Source: JAWLHK01 sp041690355 [NCBI: bacterium] (GTDB lineage: Bacteria > J088 > JAWLBW01). Taken from it: a stretch of 64,000 bases of DNA. Shown here one piece after another: positions 55,570 through 62,470 of this stretch (position 1 is its first letter; each line of letters starts with the position of its first letter). The notes under the pieces were generated by a model that made no database searches, was not told where the DNA came from, and saw only the letters and a list, made by a program, of their open reading frames with translations. Location of the stretch: positions 310,001 to 374,000 of the forward strand of contig JAWLHK010000002.1 of assembly GCA_041690355.1 (NCBI GenBank), read 5' to 3'. The translations under genes and the position numbers were made by a program.

Positions 55570-56145
55570 TCAGCGCGCCCGCAGTTCGGCGATGTCGTCG
55601 TCGGTATGGCCCAGCATCGGGGCGTCTTCGGGCGCCGCGCCGATGCGGAATCCCCGGTGATGCTCGGCCGCGACCTGGGCGATCTTTTCGCGGCCCGTCG
55701 GGTCGTGGATGTCGAGTTCCCCGTTGCAGATGCAGATGTAGGTGCGCTCGCCGGCTTCCGAGGCCACATAGAATGTAGTTCCGCGCACGCCCGCCACGGC
55801 CGTGTCTCCCTGCACGCTGTACGGGCGTCCGGTCACGATGCTGAGCAGGCGGCCCGCGAGAAGCCGCACCGGATTCCGCCTGGATTCCGCCGGAATGACA
55901 AGGTCGGTCTTCCCGAACAGACGCATGCGTACGTCGCTCTCCATGACCACGTCGGCCCGCGAGCCCTGTCCGGTCTTCAGCCGATCGCCCTCGCGAACCG
56001 GTGTTCCCTGAACGGCCGGCTTTCCGTTCACGGTCAGGGTTCCCTCGAGAAAGGCGACCTTGCCCCGGTCGGCGGCGACGGCGGCGCCCGGAAAGAGCAG
56101 GGCGGTGAGCATCAGGGTGGGCAGGAGGCGCAGGCAGCGGGTCAT
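55570..56145 (-). CDS. FecR-domain exported protein
   Basis: A 191-residue predicted periplasmic protein. The signal peptide (MTRCLRLLPTLMLTALLFPG, cleavage near AVAAD) is followed by a FecR-type domain: GKVAFLEGTLTVNGKPAVQG, VREGDRLKTGQGSRADVVME, VRMRLFGKTDLVI and TAVAGVRGTTFYVASEAGE. FecR domains in stand-alone proteins are found in secretion, sensing and repeat-rich surface systems; a TonB-linked sigma factor is not nearby. A short CICNG segment with two cysteines follows. Start 56145 is fixed by signal peptide and GGAG site. Confidence 0.85.
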   Translation of the reverse strand: MTRCLRLLPTLMLTALLFPGAAVAADRGKVAFLEGTLTVNGKPAVQGTPVREGDRLKTGQGSRADVVMESDVRMRLFGKTDLVIPAESRRNPVRLLAGRLLSIVTGRPYSVQGDTAVAGVRGTTFYVASEAGERTYICICNGELDIHDPTGREKIAQVAAEHHRGFRIGAAPEDAPMLGHTDDDIAELRAR

Positions 56146-56249
56146 CGGATTCTCCGGGGATCGTGCTGAAACCTTAGCACCTTCGGGATGCATTGCGCCA
56201 GCCTGCGGTTGCTTTCTGGTTCCTGGAGCCGCAACGGGTCATGTCGGTC

Positions 56250-56298
56250 GACTGACGACTGAGGCTCGAGGACTTGGGACTGCGGACTGACGACTGCG
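56250..56298. repeat. Period-7 array GACTGAC-type before the metallophosphoesterase
   Basis: Seven units: GACTGAC, GACTGAG, GCTCGAG, GACTTGG, GACTGCG, GACTGAC and GACTGCG. They lie in the divergent intergenic region between fecR-like and metallophosphoesterase genes. No other gene is seen in 56146-56383. Confidence 0.85.
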
Positions 56299-56383
56299 GC
56301 GCCGCTCGCCGACCCGGCCCTGCGTGGGAGCGCCGCATCGACTCCCGTCTGGCGAAAGAATCCAGTACAGTAAGAAGATCACC

Positions 56384-57742
56384 ATGATCATGACGACGCT
56401 CTTTCCCTGGCTGGTGCTTGCGCTCGCGGCGGTGCCGGCGTTTCTGCTCGCGCGCGAGAACTGGCGGTACCTCGTCGGGACGCTGGTCTTTCTCGCGCCG
56501 CACACCGTGACGCTGCTGATCTTTCGCGACCACCTCGCCGCATTGCTGGCCGACGGTCTTCTGCGCGCGGCTGCGGATGGGGTCCTGCTCTTCTTCTATG
56601 CGGCCTTCATCGTCACCTTCGTCACCCACTTCATTCTCGTGAGCGCGCCGCGGCGGCCGCATATGTTCTGGGTGGTGCCGGGGCAGTTCTTCTTCGTCTC
56701 GATCTTCTTTTACCTCGTGTACTATCTGGGGCGCGGCGCGGCCGGCCTGTTCGGCATTGAACTGAGCCGGGGATCGATCGCCGCGGGCGTTCCGCTGGTC
56801 ATCACGGCCGTCGCGCTCCTGACCACGCACCGGGTGCGCCGCGTGCGCGAACAGGTTCCCCTCGCGGGACTCACGGCGCCGCTGCGCGTGGTGCAGCTCT
56901 CCGACATCCATGTCAGCCACCACATGGACGATGCCCGGCTCGCCCGGCTCGCCCGGGACGTGAATGCGGAGGGTGCGGATATCCTCGTGATGACCGGCGA
57001 TTTCGTGACGCTGCAGAGCGAGCATGATTACACCCCGCTGCTGCGGTTCGTGGCGGAACTGGAACGGCCGCCGATGGGGATCTTCGCCTGTCTGGGGAAT
57101 CACGACCTGGGAATCGCGGCGCCGCTGACGCGCGACCTCGAGGCCGCCGGGGTGCGCATGCTGCGCGACGCCGGCGAGACGGTGACCACGCCGCGGGGCG
57201 ACGCGGTGCGCGTGGCGGGCCTGGGGTTCTTCTGGCGCCGCCGACGCGCGCGCTACGCCGCCGCCTTCGCCCAGGCTGCCGGCGAGGGTGACGCGCCGGT
57301 GCTTCTGCTCTGCCACGATCCGGCGGCGTTCGATTACCTGCCTGCGGACTGGCGGGGGATCATGTTCGCCGGCCACCTGCACGGCGGCCAGATCGGGCTG
57401 ACCAGTCTCGGGCTGCGTCTCTCGGTACTGACGCCGCTCGGCATGTACGACCAGGGGCTCTATCACCGCGGTGAGCATTGGCTCTACAGCCACCGGGGAA
57501 CGGGGCTGTACGGATTTCCCGCGCGTCTGGGGGTGCCCGCCGAGGTCGCGGTGCTCGATCTCGTGCCGGAGGCCGAAGCGGATCGCCGCCGGGTCCGTTC
57601 CCGTCCCGCGCGCCCGGCGCGGGCCAGTGTGTCGGTCAGTGCCGCTGCGCCGGTCGAGCTGACGGGTTGGCGGGCGGTGGCGGCGCGCCTCTTCTTTTCC
57701 ACCCGCGAAGCCGCGCCGGCGTTCGAGGACGACGAGGGCTAG
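56384..57742 (+). CDS. Membrane metallophosphoesterase
   Basis: A 452-residue protein. The N-terminal about 160 residues hold four or five predicted membrane helices (LFPWLVLALAAVPAFLLA, VLLFFYAAFIVTFVTHFIL, QFFFVSIFFYLVYYLGRG). The C-terminal domain is a calcineurin-like phosphoesterase with VQLSDIHVSHH, VMTGDFV, CLGNHDLG, LLCHDPAAFDYL and MFAGHLHGGQ, so all metal ligands are present. This matches YaeI/YkuE-type membrane phosphoesterases, which act on lipid or cell-envelope phosphoesters. A charged, Arg-rich tail follows residue 395. Start 56384 (or 56390) where the first helix begins; no good ribosome site. Confidence 0.88.
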   Translation: MIMTTLFPWLVLALAAVPAFLLARENWRYLVGTLVFLAPHTVTLLIFRDHLAALLADGLLRAAADGVLLFFYAAFIVTFVTHFILVSAPRRPHMFWVVPGQFFFVSIFFYLVYYLGRGAAGLFGIELSRGSIAAGVPLVITAVALLTTHRVRRVREQVPLAGLTAPLRVVQLSDIHVSHHMDDARLARLARDVNAEGADILVMTGDFVTLQSEHDYTPLLRFVAELERPPMGIFACLGNHDLGIAAPLTRDLEAAGVRMLRDAGETVTTPRGDAVRVAGLGFFWRRRRARYAAAFAQAAGEGDAPVLLLCHDPAAFDYLPADWRGIMFAGHLHGGQIGLTSLGLRLSVLTPLGMYDQGLYHRGEHWLYSHRGTGLYGFPARLGVPAEVAVLDLVPEAEADRRRVRSRPARPARASVSVSAAAPVELTGWRAVAARLFFSTREAAPAFEDDEG

Positions 57743-57744
57743 GC

Positions 57745-57793
57745 GGACGCCGGACGCCGGACGTCGGACGTCGGACGCCGGACGTCGGACGTC
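57745..57793. repeat. Period-7 array GGACGTC/GGACGCC, seven units
   Basis: Units GGACGCC, GGACGCC, GGACGTC, GGACGTC, GGACGCC, GGACGTC and GGACGTC, then GGTAAAG. The last 21 bases match the array at 61891-61918 closely, including the GGTAMAG end. Confidence 0.9.
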
Positions 57794-57823
57794 GGTAAAG
57801 CAAGGGCAAAGCAAGAACCCGTG

Positions 57824-58014
57824 CGACCCCGCTGGGGTCGAAATTCCGTACCCAAACGCGCGAGAGCTCAGAAGTGCGACCCCGCTGGGGTCGTGAGGGG
57901 GCGCCGCAGGCGAGTCGAAGCGGGTGCTGCACGATGCGACCCCTCCGGAGTCGAAATGCGTCAAAAAGGGCGCGCGTGCTAAGTGATGCGACCCCGCTGG
58001 CGGCGTGCGGGGTC
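57824..58014. repeat. Four copies of a CGACCCC-palindrome element
   Basis: Copies: CGACCCCGCTGGGGTCG at 57824-57840 and 57877-57893 (identical, 53 bases apart), a diverged copy at 57937-57953, and an expanded one with GACCCC (57990) and GGGGTC (58014) around a longer loop. Each can form a hairpin. The unit is preceded by TGCGA or GATGCGA in all copies. They resemble short palindromic repetitive elements. Confidence 0.85.
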
Positions 58015-58034
58015 CGCAAGACGCCCTTGTTTCC

Positions 58035-58066
58035 CCAGCGCCCAGCGTCCAGCGACCAGCGCCCAG
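58035..58066. repeat. Period-7 array CCAGCGN near the dehydrogenase stop
   Basis: CCAGCGC, CCAGCGT, CCAGCGA, CCAGCGC and CCAG(GAT), ending 8 bases before the dehydrogenase stop codon. Confidence 0.8.
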
Positions 58067-58073
58067 GATCCCC

Positions 58074-59339
58074 TCAGGCCGCCGGCCCGGCCAGCGAAAT
58101 CTCGTGCCCCTCGGCGCGCAGCAGGTCACGCGCGATGCTGAGCAGCTGAATGTCGCTCGTGCCCCCGCCGATGCGCAGCAGCTGGGCGTCGCGCATCAGG
58201 CGCTCGACCCGCATCTCGCGCATGTAGCCGGCGCCGCCCATCAGTTGCACGGCTTCGAGCGCCACCTCGGTGGCCACTTCGGCGCAGTAGTACTTCGCCG
58301 CGCAGGCGTCGCGCATGTTCCCCTTGCCCTTCTTCTGCAGCCAGATCTGCTTGAACGCCATGTTGCGCACGTTCTCATAGGCCACGAACATCTTCGCGAG
58401 GCGCGCCTGCACGAGCTGGAAGTCGGCAATCGGGCGGCCGAACTGCTTGCGCTGAATGGAATAGCGGACGCATTCCTCCAGGCACCGCTCCATGATCCCC
58501 ATGGCCATGTACGGGGTGCCGCTGCGCTCGCCCTCGAAGATGGCCTTGGCCTGCTCACGCGAGGATTCCGTCAACGAGCCGAGCAGGTTCGCCTTGGGCA
58601 CCCGGACGTCGTCGAGAAAGACTTCGCCCGTGGGAGACCCGCGCATGCCCATCTTGTCCATCGGCTCGCTCGTGCTGAGCCCCGGCATCCCGCGTTCGAC
58701 GACGAAGGGGTAGACGCGCGATTTATCCTGCCGGGCGCCGTCGATCTTGGCGTAGATGACGAAGATGTCGGCGTGGGGGGCGTTCGTGATGAACGTCTTG
58801 CTGCCGTTCAGCACGAAGTCGTCGCCGTCTTCGCGGGCCACCGTCTGCAGGGCGAACGCGTCGCTGCCGCTGTTCGGCTCGGTCATCCCCCAGGCGCCGA
58901 TCTTCTCGAGCGTCATGACGGGGATGGCATACTTCTCAATCTGTTCGGCATTGCCGCGCGTGATGAGCGTGAAGCCGCAGAGCCCCATCTGGGCGGCCAT
59001 GCTGAGAAAGAAGCCCGGGCTGACCCGCGCGGCCTCTTTGCCGAGCATGGCCATGATGGCGGGATCGCCGGCAAGGCCGCTCGGATCGTCCTGTTCTCCG
59101 GTCAGCTCCCGCACCGACACGCCGCCGCCGGCTTCGCCGGCCCGCAGCTTGGCGGCCCGTTTCTGCAGGCCGGCCCGCAGAGGCTCGACCATGCCGAAGG
59201 TCGTGAGCATCTTGCGGATGATCGGATAGGGGAGCATCTCTCCGTTCTCGAGCGCCTCGACGTGGGGTTCCAGCTCTTCCTTGAAGAAGGCCCGCAGGGC
59301 GCTTTCGAGCATCAGATGCTGTTCCGACCATGTGAACAT
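58074..59339 (-). CDS. Acyl-CoA dehydrogenase
   Basis: A 421-residue flavoenzyme. N-terminal helical domain (LESALRAFFKEELEPHVEAL), FAD-binding GAWGMTEPNSGSDAFALQT, middle beta-domain (NGSKTFITNAPHADIFVIYAK) and C-terminal domain (RKQFGRPIADFQLVQARLA and VQLMGGAGYMREMRVERLMRDAQLLRIGGGTSDIQ in outline). The region after RDAQ reads IGGGTS, not YEGT, so the catalytic Glu is probably in CLEECVRYSIQRKQFG, as in isovaleryl- and long-chain-type enzymes. It oxidises an acyl-CoA to enoyl-CoA. Start ATG 59339 (MFTWSEQHLMLE), four bases after the upstream barrel gene stop. Confidence 0.92.
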   Translation of the reverse strand: MFTWSEQHLMLESALRAFFKEELEPHVEALENGEMLPYPIIRKMLTTFGMVEPLRAGLQKRAAKLRAGEAGGGVSVRELTGEQDDPSGLAGDPAIMAMLGKEAARVSPGFFLSMAAQMGLCGFTLITRGNAEQIEKYAIPVMTLEKIGAWGMTEPNSGSDAFALQTVAREDGDDFVLNGSKTFITNAPHADIFVIYAKIDGARQDKSRVYPFVVERGMPGLSTSEPMDKMGMRGSPTGEVFLDDVRVPKANLLGSLTESSREQAKAIFEGERSGTPYMAMGIMERCLEECVRYSIQRKQFGRPIADFQLVQARLAKMFVAYENVRNMAFKQIWLQKKGKGNMRDACAAKYYCAEVATEVALEAVQLMGGAGYMREMRVERLMRDAQLLRIGGGTSDIQLLSIARDLLRAEGHEISLAGPAA

Positions 59340-59343
59340 GAGA

Positions 59344-59943
59344 TTACCTGTCGCCGAAGTAGTAGTGGAAGAGGACGTTGCCGTTGGGGAGCGCGCCCAG
59401 GCTGACGTCGACCCCGCTGTCACTCGAGATTACGATCGTATTGGCGGCCGTGGGGGTTTCGACGGTGTGACTCAGCGAGAGAATCGTGATGCCGGCGTCG
59501 GCCGAGAGGCTGAACCGCTTCGAGCCGGGAAGGAAATATTCGGCGCCGGCCCCCGCGTATACCCCCACCCGGTCGGTGGTCATGGTCTGGGTCACGATGG
59601 TGTTGCGGCCGATATCAACTTCGCGATCGAACTGCTGCGACTCATAGCGCAATCCGCCCAGGACGAGAAACGAGACCGGATCGGTATTCACGATGCGGCG
59701 CGCATACTGCAGGCCGAATCCGAAGGCCGTTTCCTGGCCCAGCCCCAGCGCCGTCGTCCGATCGATCTGCGACAGGCTCGAGAAATCGAGAAACAGATCG
59801 ACGACGTTGTCGTTCATGATCTCGGCACGCACGCCGAGCTGGTCGATTCCCAGATCGGCCCCGAGGCGGAAATCGGCGGCCTGCGCGGCCGTCGAGACAA
59901 GGAGCGTTCCCAGAAGAGCGGTCAGAGAAAGAATGCTTCGCAT
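59344..59943 (-). CDS. Small exported outer-membrane beta-barrel-like protein
   Basis: A 199-residue protein with a signal peptide MRSILSLTALLGTLLVSTAAQ (cleavage after AQA). The mature part has alternating hydrophobic strands and glycine/aromatic residues (FRLGADLGIDQLGVRAEIM, FGFGLQYARRIVNTDPVSF, VGVYAGAGAEYFLPG), consistent with an OmpW/OmpX-like eight-stranded barrel or opacity-family protein. No domain is firmly assigned. GAGAGGAT precedes ATG 59943. It is followed four bases later by the acyl-CoA dehydrogenase on the same strand, so the two may be co-transcribed; the functional link is not evident. Confidence 0.75.
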   Translation of the reverse strand: MRSILSLTALLGTLLVSTAAQAADFRLGADLGIDQLGVRAEIMNDNVVDLFLDFSSLSQIDRTTALGLGQETAFGFGLQYARRIVNTDPVSFLVLGGLRYESQQFDREVDIGRNTIVTQTMTTDRVGVYAGAGAEYFLPGSKRFSLSADAGITILSLSHTVETPTAANTIVISSDSGVDVSLGALPNGNVLFHYYFGDR

Positions 59944-60048
59944 GGTAATCCTCTCGGCAGAGTAAGTGTACCGAAATGCTAGCATGCCGCCGTAAAGCGC
60001 GGCAAATCCGCGTACGGCGCGTTGCGTCAGGGTTTCGGCGGCCTCGGT

Positions 60049-60077
60049 TTGAATCCGGGCGGATCGAGGGGTAAGCT
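60049..60077 (+). promoter_or_regulatory. Promoter of the TatT-like gene
   Basis: TTGAAT (60049-60054) and TAAGCT (60072-60077) with a 17-base spacer, 33 bases before the GTG start. Confidence 0.5.
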
Positions 60078-60109
60078 GATGAACAGCCTGCCAACAAGGA
60101 GGTGCTCTC

Positions 60110-60964
60110 GTGTTCCTTCGTGTCATCAACCTTCCCCTGCGCGCGCGAGGGGCCGTGCTGAGCCTGGGCTTCGTGCTCGGGGTCATCGCCGTTCCGACCG
60201 TCGCCCCGGCTTCGTCTGCCGCGCTGTTCGAACGGGCCAATCGCATCGACTGGTCGGCGCTCGGCACCCCGGCGCCGGTGCAGCGCCATCTGGAGCAGTT
60301 TCTCCAGGTCGTCAAAGCCGACCCGGAACATCGCGAGGCCCGCATCCGGGCGCTCGAATTTACGTTTTATGCCTGGCGCATGGAGCCCGATCGCACCAGG
60401 CGGCTTGCGCTCGTCAAGAACGGGCTGCGCCTGGCCCAAGACGCGCTGAAGCGTTTTCCCCGCAGCGGGCCGATCCATTACTGGCACGGGTCCATGGTGG
60501 CCATGCTCGGGCTGACGCAGGGGGTGCTCAACAGCCTTCAGCTCATTCCCGCGGGCAAGGCGAGCCTCGAGAAGGCGGTGGAGCTGGACGAGGGCTACCG
60601 CGACGGTCAGGCGATCGCGAACATGGCGCGCGTGTACACGGTCGTGCCGGGGTTCCCCATCAGCCTCGGCGACAAGGAGAAGGGGAAGAAGATGCTGCGC
60701 GAGGGATACCGGAAATACCCGAACAGCAGCTACTTTCCGCTCTTTCTCGCTGACGCCGAATGGGCCGACGGCAATGTCGAAGCCGCGCTCCGGTTGGCCC
60801 GCGAAGCTCAGCACAAGCCGCGGCGGAACGATTATTCGGGGCTCGTGAACGCCATCAACGCGCGCAAGGCGAAGGAGCTCGAGAAGCTCATCCGCAGCGG
60901 GGCGGTGCGGGATCGCTTTCACGACGTGCTGAGCGATCACGAAGCGGCGGGCGTGCTCAACTGA
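60110..60964 (+). CDS. TPR-repeat TatT-like exported protein
   Basis: A 284-residue protein. A hydrophobic N-terminus (LSLGFVLGVIAVPTVAPASS) suggests a signal peptide or anchor. The rest is helical TPR-like repeats, with IHYWHGSMVAMLGLTQGVLN and KASLEKAVELDEGYRDGQA resembling TatT/TRAP-associated proteins and the lipoprotein at 50316. GTG start with a very strong AAGGAGGT six bases upstream. There is no TRAP gene next to it, so it may be an orphan TatT-like subunit or a general periplasmic repeat protein. Confidence 0.75.
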   Translation: MFLRVINLPLRARGAVLSLGFVLGVIAVPTVAPASSAALFERANRIDWSALGTPAPVQRHLEQFLQVVKADPEHREARIRALEFTFYAWRMEPDRTRRLALVKNGLRLAQDALKRFPRSGPIHYWHGSMVAMLGLTQGVLNSLQLIPAGKASLEKAVELDEGYRDGQAIANMARVYTVVPGFPISLGDKEKGKKMLREGYRKYPNSSYFPLFLADAEWADGNVEAALRLAREAQHKPRRNDYSGLVNAINARKAKELEKLIRSGAVRDRFHDVLSDHEAAGVLN

Positions 60965-60984
60965 ACGGCGGGCCTGGCGTGCGG

Positions 60985-61013
60985 TTGGCGCTGCGCAGCC
61001 TGCGTGGTAAGAT
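60985..61013 (+). promoter_or_regulatory. Promoter of the lipoprotein gene
   Basis: TTGGCG (60985-60990) and TAAGAT (61008-61013) with a 17-base spacer, 83 bases before the ATG. Confidence 0.5.
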
Positions 61014-61096
61014 ACGGGGCCGCGGACGGATCAGCGTTCCGTGAGTCGGCTGGCGGCGATCCCTTTTTTGGACTCTTGCAGCATTCAGGAGAGAAC

Positions 61097-61738
61097 ATGA
61101 CCCGGAAAGTACTTCAGTTTCTTGGACTCGCCGTCGCGCTGGCGGCCTGCACGCCGACCTACTACGTCAAGGTTTCGCCGACGGGCGACTTCAAGAAAGC
61201 CAAGGAGCAGCCGAAGCTGCGCTATGCCGTCGCGGTGCGTCCGCTCGAAGACGGCCGCAAGGTCAGCAGCGACCCCGAAGCCGTGCGCCGCATCGGCCGC
61301 GTCGGCCAGGGGCTTTTCGACTCTGACGCCGCCTTCATCGAACCGGAGCAGACCGTAGTCCTGTCCGAAGAAGTCACTGAGGGGCTGGTCGACGCCCTGA
61401 AGGCCCGGGGCGTGGTCATCGCCCCCGAAGACAAGGCCAGCCTGTTTCTCGAGGGAAAGATTACGAAGTACTCCATCAACGGCCGCTACACGAACATGCC
61501 GATCGGTCCGGGCATCGCCATTGAAGGCACGTTCCGGGCGACGCTCGCGCTGGTCGCCAAGACCAAGAGCGGCAAGGTCGTGTGGAAGGACACCATCAAG
61601 TATCAGAAGCGCGACGAAGACGCGATCATCCTCGTGACGCAGGGCAAGATTGAAGAGTTCTACCACTCGCTCGCCAAGAAGGGCGCGAAGGGCGTGCTCG
61701 TGAAGGCCGCGAAGACCGTGGCTGAAGTCAAGCTCTGA
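61097..61738 (+). CDS. Predicted lipoprotein of unknown function
   Basis: A 213-residue lipoprotein. MTRKVLQFLGLAVALAACTP has a lipobox LAAC. The mature part includes KLRYAVAVRPLEDGRKVSS, VVLSEEVTEGLVDALKARG and LEGKITKYSINGRYTNMPIG, a pattern often seen in envelope-associated lipoproteins with an LptE/CsgG-like or DUF-type fold, but no family can be named. AGGAGAG lies four bases before the ATG at 61097. A strong intrinsic terminator follows, so it is a monocistronic gene. It probably faces the periplasm. Confidence 0.75.
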   Translation: MTRKVLQFLGLAVALAACTPTYYVKVSPTGDFKKAKEQPKLRYAVAVRPLEDGRKVSSDPEAVRRIGRVGQGLFDSDAAFIEPEQTVVLSEEVTEGLVDALKARGVVIAPEDKASLFLEGKITKYSINGRYTNMPIGPGIAIEGTFRATLALVAKTKSGKVVWKDTIKYQKRDEDAIILVTQGKIEEFYHSLAKKGAKGVLVKAAKTVAEVKL

Positions 61739-61759
61739 GCTCCGCTCTTTTCCACGAAC

Positions 61760-61794
61760 AAGGGCCGCTCCCGGCAGGGAGCGGCCCTTTTTTT
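61760..61794. terminator. Strong intrinsic terminator
   Basis: AAGGGCCGCTCCC (61760-61772) pairs with GGGAGCGGCCCTT (61777-61789) around GGCA, a 13-bp perfect stem, followed by a T-run up to 61794. The reverse direction also has a short A/T run, so it could serve both sides. Confidence 0.92.
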
Positions 61795-61812
61795 GTCTGG
61801 AGGAGCGGGAGG

Positions 61813-61896
61813 CTACTTCTGGCAGTCTTCGAAGACCTGCAGCTCCTGATGGGAATCCTCGATCTCGCCGGGCGGGTCGAGCCTGTAACAGGACAT
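61813..61896 (-). pseudogene. Possible remnant of a minus-strand gene C-terminus
   Basis: On the minus strand a frame ends DPPGEIEDSHQELQVFEDCQ then K and TAG at 61813-61815. The amino-acid mix looks like a real C-terminus, and it stops beside the terminator. Going upstream the frame runs into a period-7 repeat array at 61891-61918, and only about 27 codons remain. It may be a gene cut off by the repeat region, or a chance frame. Confidence 0.3.
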
Positions 61897-61918
61897 CGGA
61901 CGTCGGACATCGGACGTC
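61891..61918. repeat. Period-7 array GGACATC/GGACGTC, left arm of the S23 cassette
   Basis: Units GGACATC, GGACGTC, GGACATC and GGACGTC, then GGTACAG. Bases 61893-61920 match the inverse complement of 62436-62463 at 24 of 28 positions. Confidence 0.9.
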
Positions 61919-62463
61919 GGTACAGACAAATGCTGTCCGCGGGGGAGCATTTACTCGCTCGAAAAGGAGGGGGTATGCGAGGGAAATCGTTCAAGGACCT
62001 GGACGTGTGGCAGGGGGCAATGGATCTCGCGGAGGAGGTCTATCGGCTGTCGAAGAACTTCCCGAAAGAGCAGCGTTATTCACTGTGTCAGCAGATCGAG
62101 CGTGCTGCCGTGTCGGCCCCGTCGAATATCGCGGAGGGCCACGGCCGAAGAAGCGACAACGAGTTCATTTACCACCTTCGTGTCTCCCGAGGTTCGCTTT
62201 GCGAGCTTGAGACGCAGCTTCTGCTGGCCGAGCGTTTGCAATTCATGGATCCGGAAAGCGGGCGTGCGGTAGGCGAAGCGCTGCATCGGGTTGGACGCCA
62301 GCTCAACGGTCTGCTACGGTATTTATCGAATGGCAATACCGGCTTCCCGAGTCCAGAGCCCCGACAGCCGACCCGAGCGTCCCAATGGACGCCGTAGGCC
62401 CTTTCCACCCCGGCTGACCAATGCTCGTTCTGTCACCGACGTCCGGCGTCTGACGTCCGATGA
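61893..62463. other. S23-family gene flanked by inverted repeat arrays
   Basis: Inverted copies of the GGACGTC-type array bound a segment of about 570 bases: left arm 61893-61920 and right arm 62436-62463. The only gene inside is the four-helix-bundle protein at 61975. The layout resembles a mobile or recombination-prone cassette, but no transposase is present. Confidence 0.55.
61975..62397 (+). CDS. Four-helix-bundle protein, S23 / 23S rRNA intervening-sequence family
   Basis: A 140-residue protein. FKDLDVWQGAMDLAEEVYRL, LCQQIERAAVSAPSNIAEGH and the FIYHLRVSRGSLCELETQL block match the S23/IVP family (TIGR02436). That family is named for genes inside 23S rRNA intervening sequences and is related to the Avd accessory proteins of diversity-generating retroelements. 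Here it is in neither context. The S23 core ends near residue 118; a Pro-rich tail follows. AGGAGGGG precedes ATG 61975. Cysteines and a basic surface suggest nucleic-acid binding (inference). Confidence 0.88.
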   Translation: MRGKSFKDLDVWQGAMDLAEEVYRLSKNFPKEQRYSLCQQIERAAVSAPSNIAEGHGRRSDNEFIYHLRVSRGSLCELETQLLLAERLQFMDPESGRAVGEALHRVGRQLNGLLRYLSNGNTGFPSPEPRQPTRASQWTP

Positions 62464-62468
62464 CCGGC
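62441..62468. repeat. Period-7 array GTCCGGC/GTCTGAC, right arm of the S23 cassette
   Basis: Units GTCCGGC, GTCTGAC, GTCCGAT and GACCGGC, the inverse of the GGACGTC family. They lie directly before the Rhs fragment. Confidence 0.85.
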
Positions 62469-62470
62469 CA

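Larger units (their letters stand above)
57743..58073. other. Gene-free region with arrays and palindromes between convergent genes
   Basis: About 330 bases hold no gene. From left to right: a seven-unit GGACGCC/GGACGTC array (57745-57793), a segment GCAAGGGCAAAGCAAGAAC, four CGACCCC/GGGGTCG-type palindromic elements (57824-58014) and a five-unit CCAGCGN array (58035-58066). The metallophosphoesterase and acyl-CoA dehydrogenase genes converge here, so palindromes may end both transcripts. Confidence 0.8.

Noticed and set aside
61975-62397. 23S rRNA intervening sequence
   Set aside because: No 23S rRNA sequence surrounds the S23 gene.
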